A stretch of 5,398 nt of DNA from NCBI GenBank assembly GCA_002454335.1, contig DKIP01000040.1, forward strand, positions 9,822 through 15,219. The letters run 5' to 3'. The DNA comes from Cytophagaceae bacterium UBA6715. Lineage in GTDB: Bacteria > Bacteroidota > Bacteroidia > Cytophagales > Spirosomataceae. The notes under the pieces were generated by a model, which saw only the letters and a program-made list of their open reading frames with translations, had not been told where the DNA came from and did no database searches. A program made the position numbers and the translations under genes. Below, piece by piece: positions 1 through 5,398 of this stretch; within the stretch, counting starts at the first letter, position 1; each line of letters opens with the position of its first letter.

Positions 1-737
1 GGGTCGGTGGTACTCCAACTGATGAGTTCGCATGTTGGATTGTTTGTCTGCATCGTAGCTGTGACTATTGCGGAAGTTGCAGGACTAGCCCGGTAAATGA
101 GCTTTTTAGAATGACGGAAAAGCTTTAGTTTTTCTTCTAGTTTCTCGGTTTCACTGGCAAAGTTCTTTCCATGCGCTTCTCCAATGTGGGTTAAAATGCC
201 GAATTCAGGTCGAATAATGGAGGCTAAGCGATCCATTTCTTGTTTCTGTGAAATACCCGCTTCGAAGATCCCGAGTTCATGTTGGGCTTTTATGCCCCAT
301 ACAGAAAGAGGAACGCCAATTTGTGAATTAAAACTTTTGGGACTGCGAACAACCTGAAATTTATGCTTCGTTAACGTATATAACCATTCCTTGCAGGTAG
401 TTTTGCCGTTTGATCCTGTAATGCCCACAATAGGAAGCCCAAACGACATCCGGTGTAATTGTGCAATTTGTTGGAGTGTTTCAATGCAATTTCTGACAAC
501 CCAGATGGATGTGTTGGTCCAACTTTTAGCTTTTTCTGCCAAAGGGCCGTTCCAAGCCGATTTCTCTACGATAAATTCACGGACACCTTTGTGGTACAAG
601 GATTCAACGTATTGATGCCCGTCGTGATGCAAACCCCGAACAGCAAAAAATGCCGTGTCTTGGGGTTCATAGATTTGCCGACTGTCTAAACTGATGTAAG
701 TCGATTTTAACTGAACGGGTTCGTTGGGGTAAATCAT
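1..737 (-). CDS. murF: MurF-type ligase, N-terminal part; probably bifunctional MurF/alanine racemase (partial, runs off left edge)
   Basis: MurF adds D-Ala-D-Ala to UDP-MurNAc-tripeptide in the cytoplasm, using ATP, the last cytoplasmic step of peptidoglycan stem-peptide assembly. The visible 245 residues show the substrate-binding N-domain motif SLDSR (16-20) followed by AFFAVRGLHHDGH (29-41), then the ATP-binding loop GITGSNGKTT (105-114), RSPKSFNSQIGVPLS (131-145), EAGIS (159-163) and THIGEAH (183-189). This pattern is that of the Bacteroidota MurF fused to a C-terminal alanine racemase; the racemase half would lie beyond the left edge, so the fusion is inferred. The ATG at 737-735 is the only start in frame: a TAG lies seven codons upstream. 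The N-terminus is roughly 10-15 residues shorter than I expect for the family. It lies just downstream of the pgk terminator on the same strand. No Shine-Dalgarno is seen. Confidence 0.9.
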   Translation of the reverse strand, partial: MIYPNEPVQLKSTYISLDSRQIYEPQDTAFFAVRGLHHDGHQYVESLYHKGVREFIVEKSAWNGPLAEKAKSWTNTSIWVVRNCIETLQQIAQLHRMSFGLPIVGITGSNGKTTCKEWLYTLTKHKFQVVRSPKSFNSQIGVPLSVWGIKAQHELGIFEAGISQKQEMDRLASIIRPEFGILTHIGEAHGKNFASETEKLEEKLKLFRHSKKLIYRASPATSAIVTATMQTNNPTCELISWSTTD

Positions 738-768
738 AGTTGCGCATTGACCAAAAGACTAAAATACA

Positions 769-797
769 AAAAGGCGAGGAAAAACTCCTCGCCTTTT
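769..797 (-). terminator. Rho-independent terminator of pgk
   Basis: A perfect 12-bp inverted repeat (769-780 with 786-797) encloses a 5-base loop. Its core is GGCGAGG/CCTCGCC, flanked by A-T pairs. Read on the minus strand it ends in a run of five T, about 20 bases after the pgk stop codon. The A-run on the other side makes it look partly bidirectional, but no plus-strand gene ends here. It leaves only about 30 bases before the murF start. Confidence 0.88.
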
Positions 798-818
798 AAA
801 ATTTAAACGTATTGTCAA

Positions 819-2009
819 TTATGCTTCTAGCGCCGCTACACCTGGTAAAACTTTACCTTCCATGTATTCCAATAATGCGCCACCACCCGTAGACACATAA
901 GAAACGCGTTCTCCGTAACCTGCGTTATTTACCGCTGATGCTGAATCTCCACCACCAATTAATGAGAATGCACCATTTTCTTCGGTTGCTTTTACGACCG
1001 CATCAGCAATGGCATTCGTACCAACCGCAAAGTTGGGGAATTCAAAAACCCCCATCGGGCCATTCCAAAGGATTGTCTTCGATTTTGCGATGACATCTTG
1101 GAATAATTTTACGGATTCTGGACCGATATCTAAACCTTCCCAACCGTCAGGAATCTCACCGCGACTAACGGTTTGTCGGTTTGCATTGTTATTGAAATCA
1201 TCTGCGCAAACATTGTCAACGGGCATAATTAAATTAACACCTTTAGCTTTTGCCTTTTCGATTAATTCTTTCGCTAATTCAACTTTATCTGGCTCAGAGA
1301 TTGATTTACCAATTTTGCCGCCTTCTGCTAACGAGAACGTGTAGGTCATTCCACCACCGATGATCAAGTTATCAACCTTGTCCAATAACCGTTCGATGAT
1401 TAAGATTTTATCTGAGATTTTTGAACCACCCATGATTGCCGTGAATGGACGCTCTGAATATTCAAGAATCTTTTGTGCGTTTTCAAGTTCAGCTTGCATT
1501 ACGTAGCCAGCAACTTTTTCGGTAAAAAACTTACCCATAACAGCCGTAGAAGCATGGGCACGGTGTGCGGTTCCAAATGCATCATTCACCCAAACATTTC
1601 CTAAGCGAGCTAATTTTTGTGCAAATGCTTCGTCTCCTTTTTCTTCTTCTTTGTAGAAACGTAAATTCTCAAGTAACAAGATTTCGCCTGCTTGAAGCGA
1701 TGCTGCTAATTCAACGGCATCGTCACCGATGCAATCGCTTGCAAATTTTACTTTTACCCCGAAAACTAGTGAAAGGGGAGTAACTAAGTGTTTCAATGAG
1801 TATTTCTCCGTTGGACCATCTTTCGGTCTTCCCAAGTGTGACATTAAAATCGCCGAACCACCATCAGAAAGAATCTTCTGAATCGTAGGAATGGTTGCTT
1901 TGATACGCGTATCATCTGTAATTTCAAATCGCTCATTAAGAGGTACGTTGAAGTCAACACGAACTAATGCTTTTTTGCCAGCAAAGTTGAAATTTGAAAC
2001 CGTTTGCAT
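819..2009 (-). CDS. pgk: Phosphoglycerate kinase
   Basis: This enzyme transfers phosphate between 1,3-bisphosphoglycerate and ADP in glycolysis (reverse in gluconeogenesis), in the cytoplasm. The 396-residue length is normal for a bacterial PGK and all signature blocks are present. The N-domain, which binds phosphoglycerate, shows RVDFNVP (17-23), R35, HLGRP (58-62), NLRF (115-118) and DAFGTAHR (143-150). The C-domain, which binds nucleotide, shows GGSK (194-197), GGGM (218-221), DIGP (294-297), NGPMGVFE (316-323), GGGDS (352-356) and STGGGA (373-378). The ATG at 2009 puts RVDFNVP at the usual distance from the N-terminus; no Shine-Dalgarno precedes it, only an A-rich leader, as is common in Bacteroidota. 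It is transcribed away from the FAN1-like gene and ends at its own hairpin terminator. Nothing suggests damage. Confidence 0.98.
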   Translation of the reverse strand: MQTVSNFNFAGKKALVRVDFNVPLNERFEITDDTRIKATIPTIQKILSDGGSAILMSHLGRPKDGPTEKYSLKHLVTPLSLVFGVKVKFASDCIGDDAVELAASLQAGEILLLENLRFYKEEEKGDEAFAQKLARLGNVWVNDAFGTAHRAHASTAVMGKFFTEKVAGYVMQAELENAQKILEYSERPFTAIMGGSKISDKILIIERLLDKVDNLIIGGGMTYTFSLAEGGKIGKSISEPDKVELAKELIEKAKAKGVNLIMPVDNVCADDFNNNANRQTVSRGEIPDGWEGLDIGPESVKLFQDVIAKSKTILWNGPMGVFEFPNFAVGTNAIADAVVKATEENGAFSLIGGGDSASAVNNAGYGERVSYVSTGGGALLEYMEGKVLPGVAALEA

Positions 2010-2021
2010 AAATTTTGTTTC

Positions 2022-2041
2022 GTTAATATGGAGTGATTAAC
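2022..2041 (-). repeat. Short inverted repeat in the pgk leader
   Basis: GTTAAT (2022-2027) and ATTAAC (2036-2041) form a perfect 6-bp inverted repeat around 8 bases. It lies between the predicted pgk transcription start and the ATG, so it could be a weak mRNA hairpin or a protein site. Such an AT-rich repeat may also be chance. Confidence 0.3.
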
Positions 2042-2060
2042 CCGAAATATATCAGGCCTA

Positions 2061-2092
2061 CAAATATAGCATCATTTCTGAAATTGTTGAAA
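2061..2092 (-). promoter_or_regulatory. Likely pgk promoter, Bacteroidota type
   Basis: On the minus strand TATATTTG (2068-2061) matches the Bacteroidota -7 consensus TAnnTTTG at every fixed position. TTTC (2092-2089), one base off TTTG, lies 20 bases upstream, the usual spacing for the -33 box. Transcription would start near 2054, giving a leader of about 45 bases. Assigned by motif and position only. Confidence 0.6.
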
Positions 2093-2114
2093 AAATCTAA
2101 TTTTCTGTTGAAAA
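2086..2114. repeat. Two direct copies of GTTGAAAA, 21 bases apart, between divergent promoters
   Basis: GTTGAAAA occurs at 2086-2093 and 2107-2114; both copies are followed by A/ATCT. The 21-base period is two helical turns, so both copies face the same side of the DNA. Copy 1 covers the pgk -33 box; copy 2 ends three bases before the candidate fan1-like -33 box. It could be an operator pair, but the region is AT-rich and chance is possible. Confidence 0.3.
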
Positions 2115-2116
2115 TC

Positions 2117-2148
2117 TTGAAATTTATACTCAAATAGTCCTATTTTAG
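2117..2148 (+). promoter_or_regulatory. Possible promoter of the FAN1-like gene
   Basis: TTG (2117-2119) is followed after 21 bases by TATTTTAG (2141-2148), which matches TAnnTTTG except at one base. Transcription would start near 2155, giving a leader under 20 bases. The match is imperfect and no other candidate is better. Confidence 0.35.
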
Positions 2149-2171
2149 GGTAAAATTTATTCGCAAAATTC

Positions 2172-3809
2172 ATGGAGAGCGCTGAACCTTCCAATTTTTC
2201 TCCAACTTATTACTGGGATTACTTTCAATATGTTTTGCGATATGTGGATAAGCATTATAAAAATTTGCTAAATCCTTTAGAATCCGAATTTATCTCATCC
2301 TTTCAATCGCTCTCGTTTGGTGGACAATGCCTCTATCTCCGCTTATCAGGCAGGAGTGTCACTTGGTTTAACCGTTCACAATTAAACTATTCTGAAATTG
2401 AATCCTTGGATATGGTTATTGAAGAATTGATTTCCAAAGGCTTTGTCGCAGAATACGACGCAACTGTTTTTACTCCTGCAGTTTTGCAGGTATTGACCAA
2501 GCAAGCCTGTGTTAACCTCATTAAGGAGATTTCAACAGGAAAAGAATCGTTCAAAGCTTTATCCAAGCAGGCTTTAGTAGATTTGTTAGTTGATCAGCCT
2601 TTGAGTCCTACCTTTCAAACACGTGATTGGATAAAACCCTTGCAATTAGATTTGTATCATTTCTGTTCCTTTCTATTTTTTGGTAGCAAGAATCGGGATT
2701 TGAAGGAATTTGTGGTGAGAGATTTAGGCCACCGACAATACGTTGAGGTCGATGAAGAGGATTTCCAACCTTATTTTACTTCTCGGAAAGAAATTGATGA
2801 GAAGTGGAAATTGAGTCTATGGCGTGAATGGTTTTATGAGCAACAGGATCAATTGGATCCGGGCCATTTGAAAGCGTCGTTATTCGAGTCCATCATTCCG
2901 ATGGCCTATGAATTGTCAGAATTAGCAATTCCGGCTTATGAACGCTTATTGTTTCAAGTGGGTCGTTTTCTTGAAAGGCGAAACTATTTGCCAGACGCCT
3001 TAGAAGTTTATGAGTTGGCAGGTTCCGCGCAAGCATTGGAGCGCAGGGTGCGTATTTTGGCCAAATTAAAACGCTTGGACGAAGCCCTTCAATGGGCTGA
3101 ATTTGGACAATTGCATGTAGAAAATCCGACAGAATTACATTTTTTCCAAGATTTTATCGCGCGGCAGAAATCAAAAAAACAAGTTAAACAGGTGACAGGC
3201 CGATTGAAAAAGGCGGCCAAAATTGAAATTGATGGTTCTTATCAGGGTAGGGTGGAACAGGGGCTCATTGATTATTATACGGAGCAGGGATATTATGCCG
3301 TGTTTTCAGAAAATGGTGTTTGGAAGAATATATTAGGCTTGCTCACTTGGGAATTAATTTTCACGGATCGCAGCGCGGGTTTTCATCATCCCTTTCAATA
3401 TGCGCCTACCATTGATTTTACGCAAATAAATCCAGCTCGGTTTTCGGAATTATTGGATTTGCTCCATGATCGTTCACAGGTTATAGCGCATATGCGTAGT
3501 GTCGCAGAGCAACATCAGGGTGTTATTAATCCTTTGGTGGATTGGGTGTATCTCAATTGGGAGTTAATAGAACGTGTGCTTGCCTATGTGGAAGTTCATG
3601 CGCTTCAGCAAGTATTGCAGCTCATGTGGTCACGCTTATCGACGCATGCAAAAGGTTTTCCTGATTTATTTATCCAACGAGGCGATGAATATGCCTTTGT
3701 TGAAGTGAAGTCTCCGAATGATCATTTATCGGCCATACAGCATTTTTGGCATGATTCTTTTGCTGAATTAGGTATTCCTGTTTCATTGATTCGCGTTGTT
3801 TGGAAATAA
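2172..3809 (+). CDS. FAN1-type nuclease with C-terminal VRR-NUC domain
   Basis: FAN1-family proteins are metal-dependent 5' flap endonucleases/exonucleases that act on branched DNA and, in eukaryotes, in interstrand crosslink repair; a Pseudomonas homologue has been characterised structurally. The 545 residues fit the bacterial length. Order seen: an N-terminal region with YYWDYFQYVLRYVDKHYKNLL (start near 13) and LYLRL...LNYSEIE (54-77), then a LTKQACVNLIKEI block (108-120) resembling the SAP-like region; FLFFGSKNRDLKEFVVRDLG (167-186); TPR-like helices about 255-315; a basic linker (331-350); and the VRR-NUC nuclease from about 358. Catalytic candidates are E362, D498 in FPD, and E511 and K513 in FVEVKSPND. 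The ATG at 2172 places the first conserved block where the family has it; no Shine-Dalgarno is seen. It is divergent from pgk and 127 bases before hpf, with no clear terminator between. Substrate and role here are inferred from the family. Confidence 0.87.
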   Translation: MESAEPSNFSPTYYWDYFQYVLRYVDKHYKNLLNPLESEFISSFQSLSFGGQCLYLRLSGRSVTWFNRSQLNYSEIESLDMVIEELISKGFVAEYDATVFTPAVLQVLTKQACVNLIKEISTGKESFKALSKQALVDLLVDQPLSPTFQTRDWIKPLQLDLYHFCSFLFFGSKNRDLKEFVVRDLGHRQYVEVDEEDFQPYFTSRKEIDEKWKLSLWREWFYEQQDQLDPGHLKASLFESIIPMAYELSELAIPAYERLLFQVGRFLERRNYLPDALEVYELAGSAQALERRVRILAKLKRLDEALQWAEFGQLHVENPTELHFFQDFIARQKSKKQVKQVTGRLKKAAKIEIDGSYQGRVEQGLIDYYTEQGYYAVFSENGVWKNILGLLTWELIFTDRSAGFHHPFQYAPTIDFTQINPARFSELLDLLHDRSQVIAHMRSVAEQHQGVINPLVDWVYLNWELIERVLAYVEVHALQQVLQLMWSRLSTHAKGFPDLFIQRGDEYAFVEVKSPNDHLSAIQHFWHDSFAELGIPVSLIRVVWK

Positions 3810-3824
3810 ATTTTTGTTAATTGC

Positions 3825-3855
3825 TTGACAAGCTTTCGAAAATAATATACCTTTT
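3825..3855 (+). promoter_or_regulatory. Likely hpf promoter
   Basis: TTG of TTGACA (3825-3830) stands 20 bases before TACCTTTT (3848-3855), a one-base mismatch to TAnnTTTG. Transcription would start near 3862, leaving a leader of about 75 bases. It suggests hpf can be expressed apart from the nuclease gene upstream. Confidence 0.45.
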
Positions 3856-3886
3856 CGATGAATCTAAAACGTTCTGTTTTTCGGTG

Positions 3887-3908
3887 GCTTTGCTAAGATT
3901 CCCAAAGC
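3887..3908 (+). repeat. Small inverted repeat in the hpf leader
   Basis: GCTTTG (3887-3892) and CAAAGC (3903-3908) pair perfectly around a 10-base loop, about 30 bases before the hpf start. With only six pairs and no T-run it is not a terminator. A weak mRNA hairpin affecting translation is possible; chance is also possible. Confidence 0.3.
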
Positions 3909-3936
3909 ATCTATTCACCCTTTAAATTTAATGATT

Positions 3937-4269
3937 ATGAAAGTGCAAGTACATGCCATTCACTTCAGTGCTGATCGTAAATTGTTGGATAGCATTCAAG
4001 CTAAGTTGAATAAATTAGATACTTTTTATGATCGAATAACCGGAGGCGAAGTATTTTTGAAGTTGGCCAAAGGCGAAGGTAAAATGAGAGAAAAGTTATT
4101 GGAAATTAAAATTGCGGTACCCGGTGCGATATTATTTGTGAAAGAAACCGCACGCTCATTTGAAGAAGCCCTTGATTTAGCATTAAACGCATTAGCTGAA
4201 CAAATCAAGCGATTCAAATCTAAAATCAATCAAGTCAAAACGGATAAGCTCAGTCTTTCCCTTGAATAA
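3937..4269 (+). CDS. hpf: Ribosome hibernation promoting factor, short HPF/RaiA type
   Basis: Proteins of this family bind the 30S decoding region and silence ribosomes in stationary phase or starvation. The 110-residue product has the single-domain pattern: a first strand KVQVHAIHFSAD (2-13), helix KLLDSIQAKLNKLDTFYD (15-32), central strands with EVFLKLAKGEGKMREKLLEIKIAVPGAILFVKE (38-70), then the helix SFEEALDLALNALAEQIKRFKSK (74-96) rich in basic residues. There is no C-terminal dimerisation domain, so it is the short form. I prefer the ATG at 3937 (MKVQV) because relatives begin with this pattern; an ATG two codons upstream at 3931 is equally open. No Shine-Dalgarno is visible. It probably has its own promoter and ends in a terminator shared with the convergent AAA+ gene. 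Confidence 0.9.
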   Translation: MKVQVHAIHFSADRKLLDSIQAKLNKLDTFYDRITGGEVFLKLAKGEGKMREKLLEIKIAVPGAILFVKETARSFEEALDLALNALAEQIKRFKSKINQVKTDKLSLSLE

Positions 4270-4273
4270 AATG

Positions 4274-4301
4274 AAAAAGCGCCCGATTTAGGGCGCTTTT
4301 T
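4274..4301. terminator. Bidirectional terminator between hpf and the AAA+ ATPase gene
   Basis: A perfect 11-bp stem (4274-4284 with 4291-4301) has a six-pair GCGCCC/GGGCGC core and a 6-base loop. A run of seven T (4297-4303) follows on the plus strand and five T on the minus strand. It starts 4 bases after the hpf stop and lies only 3 bases from the stop of the minus-strand gene, so it probably serves both. Confidence 0.88.
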
Positions 4302-4304
4302 TTG

Positions 4305-5398
4305 TTACAGTATTCCTAGTAAATCTTTAAACTGGAATCCATCTTGCAGACGTTCCTTACCCAATTTGTGATGTTCGGATAAGGCCCATAGTACAAATTC
4401 CTTCACGAAATATTTGTCTTCTTGAGAAGTATCCGGTTGGTACTTTTTCAGCAATGCTTCTAAACTAGGTAGTGCATCCAAGGTCGACTGATATTCCGCC
4501 GAAGGACTTTCATCATACAAGACCAATCCACCATCCGAGAAAATGGCTTCCAGTAAATCGCTGTACGGACTTTCCTCAATTTTCTTACTCAATTTCTCTA
4601 TTTTCGGGAACATCGCTGGAAGGAAGGTTTTAATTGCCGATCCAATTAATTGCTCCGCAACAAATGCTGCACCTTCTTGTTCGCCTTCATAAACTAATTC
4701 CACTTTACCTGTGATGGCTGGAATAATACCCATAAAATCGGCTAAACGAACAGTGGTATTTTTTTCCTCATTGAGTAAGGCGCGTCGTTCGGCGGTGCTG
4801 ACTAAGCTCTCCAACATAGATATGCTCATACGCGCACTCACGCCACTTTTATGGTCGATGTATTCACTCGATCTAGCCTCGAAAATAATTTGTTCCAAGA
4901 GGTCATAAGCGAGATTAGGGACGTATACACGCTCAGCTTGCGGTTGATTAATACGTGCTTCCTGTGCGGATATCTTGCGAGCAATCGCAATACTTTCTGG
5001 GTAATGTGTCAGAATCTGTGATCCAATACGGTCTTTTAGCGGGGTAACTATGCTGCCACGATTGGTATAATCTTCCGGGTTGGCCGTGAAAATAAATTGT
5101 ACATCAAGTGGTAAACGCAATTTAAAACCACGGATTTGAATGTCACCTTCTTGTAATATATTAAATAGGGCAACTTGGATACGTGCCTGTAAATCAGGGA
5201 TTTCGTTGATAACAAAAATGCAACGATTTGCGCGTGGAATCATTCCAAAGTGAATTACTCTGTCATCCGCGTAGGAAAGTTTTAAATTGGCCGCCTTAAT
5301 GGGATCGACATCCCCAATTAAATCAGCTACGGTCACATCAGGAGTTGCTAATTTCTCCGCAAAACGATCATTCCGATGTAGCCAAGCGATGGGTGTTT
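4305..5398 (-). CDS. MoxR/magnesium-chelatase-like AAA+ ATPase, C-terminal part (partial, enters from right edge)
   Basis: The frame stays open to the right edge, so the GTG at 5336 is an internal valine; 363 residues are visible and the N-terminus with the Walker A loop is outside. Visible order: an ATPase core with DLIGDVDP (25-32), a Walker B-like CIFVINE (59-65), IPDLQARIQVALFNILQEGD (66-85), sensor 1 TANPED (104-109) and an arginine-finger-like LKDRI (120-124). A helical lid follows with SGVSARMS (184-191, sensor-2-like R189), and then a tail rich in acidic residues. Members of this clade act as chaperone-like or chelatase-subunit motors, often with a VWA-domain partner encoded nearby; none is in view. 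The specific target is unknown. The Walker B reads NE, not DE. The gene ends 3 bases from a shared terminator. Confidence 0.85.
   Translation of the reverse strand, partial: TPIAWLHRNDRFAEKLATPDVTVADLIGDVDPIKAANLKLSYADDRVIHFGMIPRANRCIFVINEIPDLQARIQVALFNILQEGDIQIRGFKLRLPLDVQFIFTANPEDYTNRGSIVTPLKDRIGSQILTHYPESIAIARKISAQEARINQPQAERVYVPNLAYDLLEQIIFEARSSEYIDHKSGVSARMSISMLESLVSTAERRALLNEEKNTTVRLADFMGIIPAITGKVELVYEGEQEGAAFVAEQLIGSAIKTFLPAMFPKIEKLSKKIEESPYSDLLEAIFSDGGLVLYDESPSAEYQSTLDALPSLEALLKKYQPDTSQEDKYFVKEFVLWALSEHHKLGKERLQDGFQFKDLLGIL

Noticed and set aside
391..689. Two overlapping plus-strand open frames
   Set aside because: They lie antisense to murF, whose motifs are clear, and show no recognisable domain.
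667..747. ATG at 747 (minus strand) opening a 26-codon frame over the murF start
   Set aside because: The peptide (starting MRNYDLPQ) has no family resemblance and ends quickly; most likely chance, though it could compete weakly for initiation.
1009..1783. Plus-strand open frames opposite pgk
   Set aside because: They are shadows of a highly conserved gene and have no start context or domain of their own.
2172..3809. VRR-NUC protein as a phage-defence or restriction nuclease
   Set aside because: The N-terminal and middle regions match FAN1 architecture, and there is no methylase, helicase, integrase or phage gene beside it.
4026..4229. Minus-strand open frame opposite hpf
   Set aside because: It is antisense to a gene with clear HPF features and has no homology that I recognise.
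4711..4908. Plus-strand open frame opposite the AAA+ gene
   Set aside because: It is antisense to a conserved ATPase lid region and looks like a shadow frame.
1..5398. A new multi-gene system across the window
   Set aside because: Orientation changes, separate terminators and unrelated functions indicate independent housekeeping units. No CRISPR repeats, transposon ends, tRNA or rRNA were seen.

Overview
The window reads as ordinary chromosomal DNA of a Bacteroidota bacterium, perhaps from Cytophagales or a related order. The order is an inference; the phylum is better supported. Three things point there: a MurF domain of the type that is fused to alanine racemase in this phylum, an almost complete lack of Shine-Dalgarno sequences before AT-rich starts, and promoter candidates resembling the Bacteroidota pattern (TTTG or TTG near -33, TAnnTTTG near -7). 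No mobile element, CRISPR array, tRNA or rRNA was seen. No stretch above 300 bases lacks a gene.

Left part, minus strand. A pgk gene (phosphoglycerate kinase, 819-2009) ends in a strong hairpin terminator at 769-797. It is followed about 30 bases later by the start of murF (1-737), which runs off the left edge. Only the N-terminal and ATP-binding parts of MurF are visible. Its first residues look short for the family, and a possible missing piece lies in another frame.

Middle, plus strand. A 162-base divergent intergenic region separates pgk from a 545-codon gene (2172-3809). I read this gene as a bacterial FAN1-type structure-specific nuclease: N-terminal DNA-binding region, helical TPR-like middle and C-terminal VRR-NUC domain with the PD...EVK catalytic residues present. 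It is followed by a short HPF/RaiA-type ribosome hibernation factor gene (3937-4269) with its own likely promoter.

Right part, minus strand. A MoxR/magnesium-chelatase-like AAA+ ATPase gene (4305-5398) enters from the right edge and converges on hpf. The two genes share a bidirectional terminator at 4274-4301. The AAA+ protein has a Walker B motif reading NE where DE is usual.

The genes do not form one pathway: cell wall synthesis, glycolysis, DNA repair, ribosome hibernation and an AAA+ chaperone-like ATPase sit side by side as separate transcription units. I found no convincing new multi-gene system. The best leads are the FAN1-type nuclease, the unusual murF start and terminator arrangement, the variant Walker B, and a 21-base-spaced repeat between the divergent promoters.
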